Part shown: positions 41,549 to 41,859 of the stretch, in pieces
How positions within the stretch are numbered: the stretch's first letter is position 1
How the letters are laid out: each line of letters begins with the position of its first letter
Assembly: GCA_016783145.1 (NCBI GenBank)
Contig: JADHXD010000025.1
Coordinates: 1 to 41,859 of the forward strand
Length of the DNA stretch: 41,859 nt
DNA from: Anaerolineae bacterium
GTDB lineage: Bacteria > Chloroflexota > Anaerolineae > JAFGEY01
Direction of reading: 5' to 3'
The notes under the pieces: generated by a model
Seen by the model: only the letters and a program-made list of their open reading frames with translations
Databases searched by the model: none
Told to the model about the DNA's origin: nothing
Program-made: the position numbers and the translations under genes

Positions 41549-41859
41549 TTAGTGATCGCGCTGAGGCAGGGCAATGACCAGCTCTTCTACGTCGTGTGCG
41601 CGGATGACCTGGCGTGCCTCATCCAGCATGCCCAGCACCGGCAGCCCGTTGTTCTGCTTGCGGGGGTCGTCGTCCAGGTAGCCGACCAGGGTCAGCCCGG
41701 TCCAACTGTATTCCCGGATCGTCGCCGCGATGCGATGCCCCAGGTCGCCCGCGCCAACGACGATCACCCGGCGCTCGGGGTAGTCCCGCGGCCCACGGAG
41801 ACGAAACACCACCCGGGCGATCACCCGCCATGCCAGCAGCGCAACCACGTTGAGCACGG
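41549..41859 (-). pseudogene. Polyprenyl glycosylphosphotransferase, N-terminal part (cut by window edge)
   Basis: 102 codons are visible and the 5' end is outside the window. They form the end of the membrane region and the CoA-binding-like Rossmann domain (RRVIVVGAGDLGHRIA, then GYLDDDP and ELVIALPQRDH) common in this family. The TAA after ...QRDH is in the same frame as the catalytic part, and the family usually reads H-E/R-R-L there. A single GAA-to-TAA change would explain it; there is no frameshift. Real nonsense mutation, phase-variable loss and sequencing error remain possible. Confidence 0.8.

Noticed and set aside
41537..41551. Frameshift in the glycosylphosphotransferase
   Set aside because: Both parts are in the same frame; the only lesion is one TAA codon.
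1..41859. CRISPR array, tRNA or rRNA genes, complete IS element or prophage
   Set aside because: No regularly spaced repeats, cloverleaf sequences, transposase or phage genes were found in any part of the window.

Overview
The window reads as a high-GC bacterial chromosome, most likely a Chloroflexota (Anaerolineae-like) or similar free-living heterotroph. This rests on the mix of families (MR/MLE enolases, many Gfo/Idh/MocA oxidoreductases, ThuA-like and DUF362 proteins, a single-subunit Mo-storage protein), on sigma70-type promoters with 17-bp spacers, and on short near-palindromic repeats of a kind I recall from such genomes. The assignment is inference; no rRNA or tRNA gene is present to fix it. 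I see no phage, complete insertion sequence or CRISPR array.

Layout. (1) 96-3802, minus: two overlapping genes for a heterodimeric ABC exporter with one canonical and one degenerate ATPase site. (2) 4321-9014, plus: a ThuA-like protein, an MFS permease, an aldo/keto reductase and an MDR dehydrogenase. Between the first two lies the C-terminal stump of a sulfatase, with a strong promoter at its broken end. (3) 9055-14235, minus: a GH2 beta-mannosidase-like enzyme, an MR/MLE enolase and a DUF362 protein. An ADP-ribosylglycohydrolase-family gene diverges from them at 14322. (4) 15422-22121, minus: a six-gene sugar or sugar-acid set (D-2-hydroxyacid dehydrogenase, MR/MLE dehydratase-like enzyme, D-lyxose-isomerase-type cupin, three tandem Gfo/Idh/MocA proteins). 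(5) 22645-25912, plus: an N-formylglutamate-amidohydrolase-family protein and a subtilase with two P-domains. (6) 26024-32159, plus: DUF302, mocA-like, Mo-storage-like, moaA, moaC, moaD, moaE, moeA and a mogA/moaB-type gene. A 247-nt leader with an intrinsic terminator precedes the Mo-storage gene. (7) 32207-36155, minus and convergent to (6): a cysK-ppa-moeB/thiF-sufS operon from a clear promoter. (8) 36457-39750, plus: a DegT-type aminotransferase, an atypical Gfo/Idh protein and a URO-D-family protein. (9) 39745-41859, minus: a YbhN-type flippase-like membrane protein and a polyprenyl glycosylphosphotransferase interrupted by an in-frame TAA.

How the parts fit. Regions 2-4 look like uptake, hydrolysis and largely oxidative or isomerising breakdown of plant- or algal-type glycans; no sugar kinase is seen. 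Regions 6 and 7 together encode molybdopterin synthesis from GTP to nucleotide-loaded cofactor, plus Mo storage. The opposing operon supplies the E1-like adenylyltransferase, a cysteine desulfurase, a cysteine synthase and a pyrophosphatase that could remove PPi from adenylation. The most noteworthy items are the leader/attenuator at 27121-27304, a family of 15-nt near-palindromes seen at three places, the facing Mo and S operons, and two recent-looking gene lesions (sulfatase stump, interrupted glycosyltransferase).
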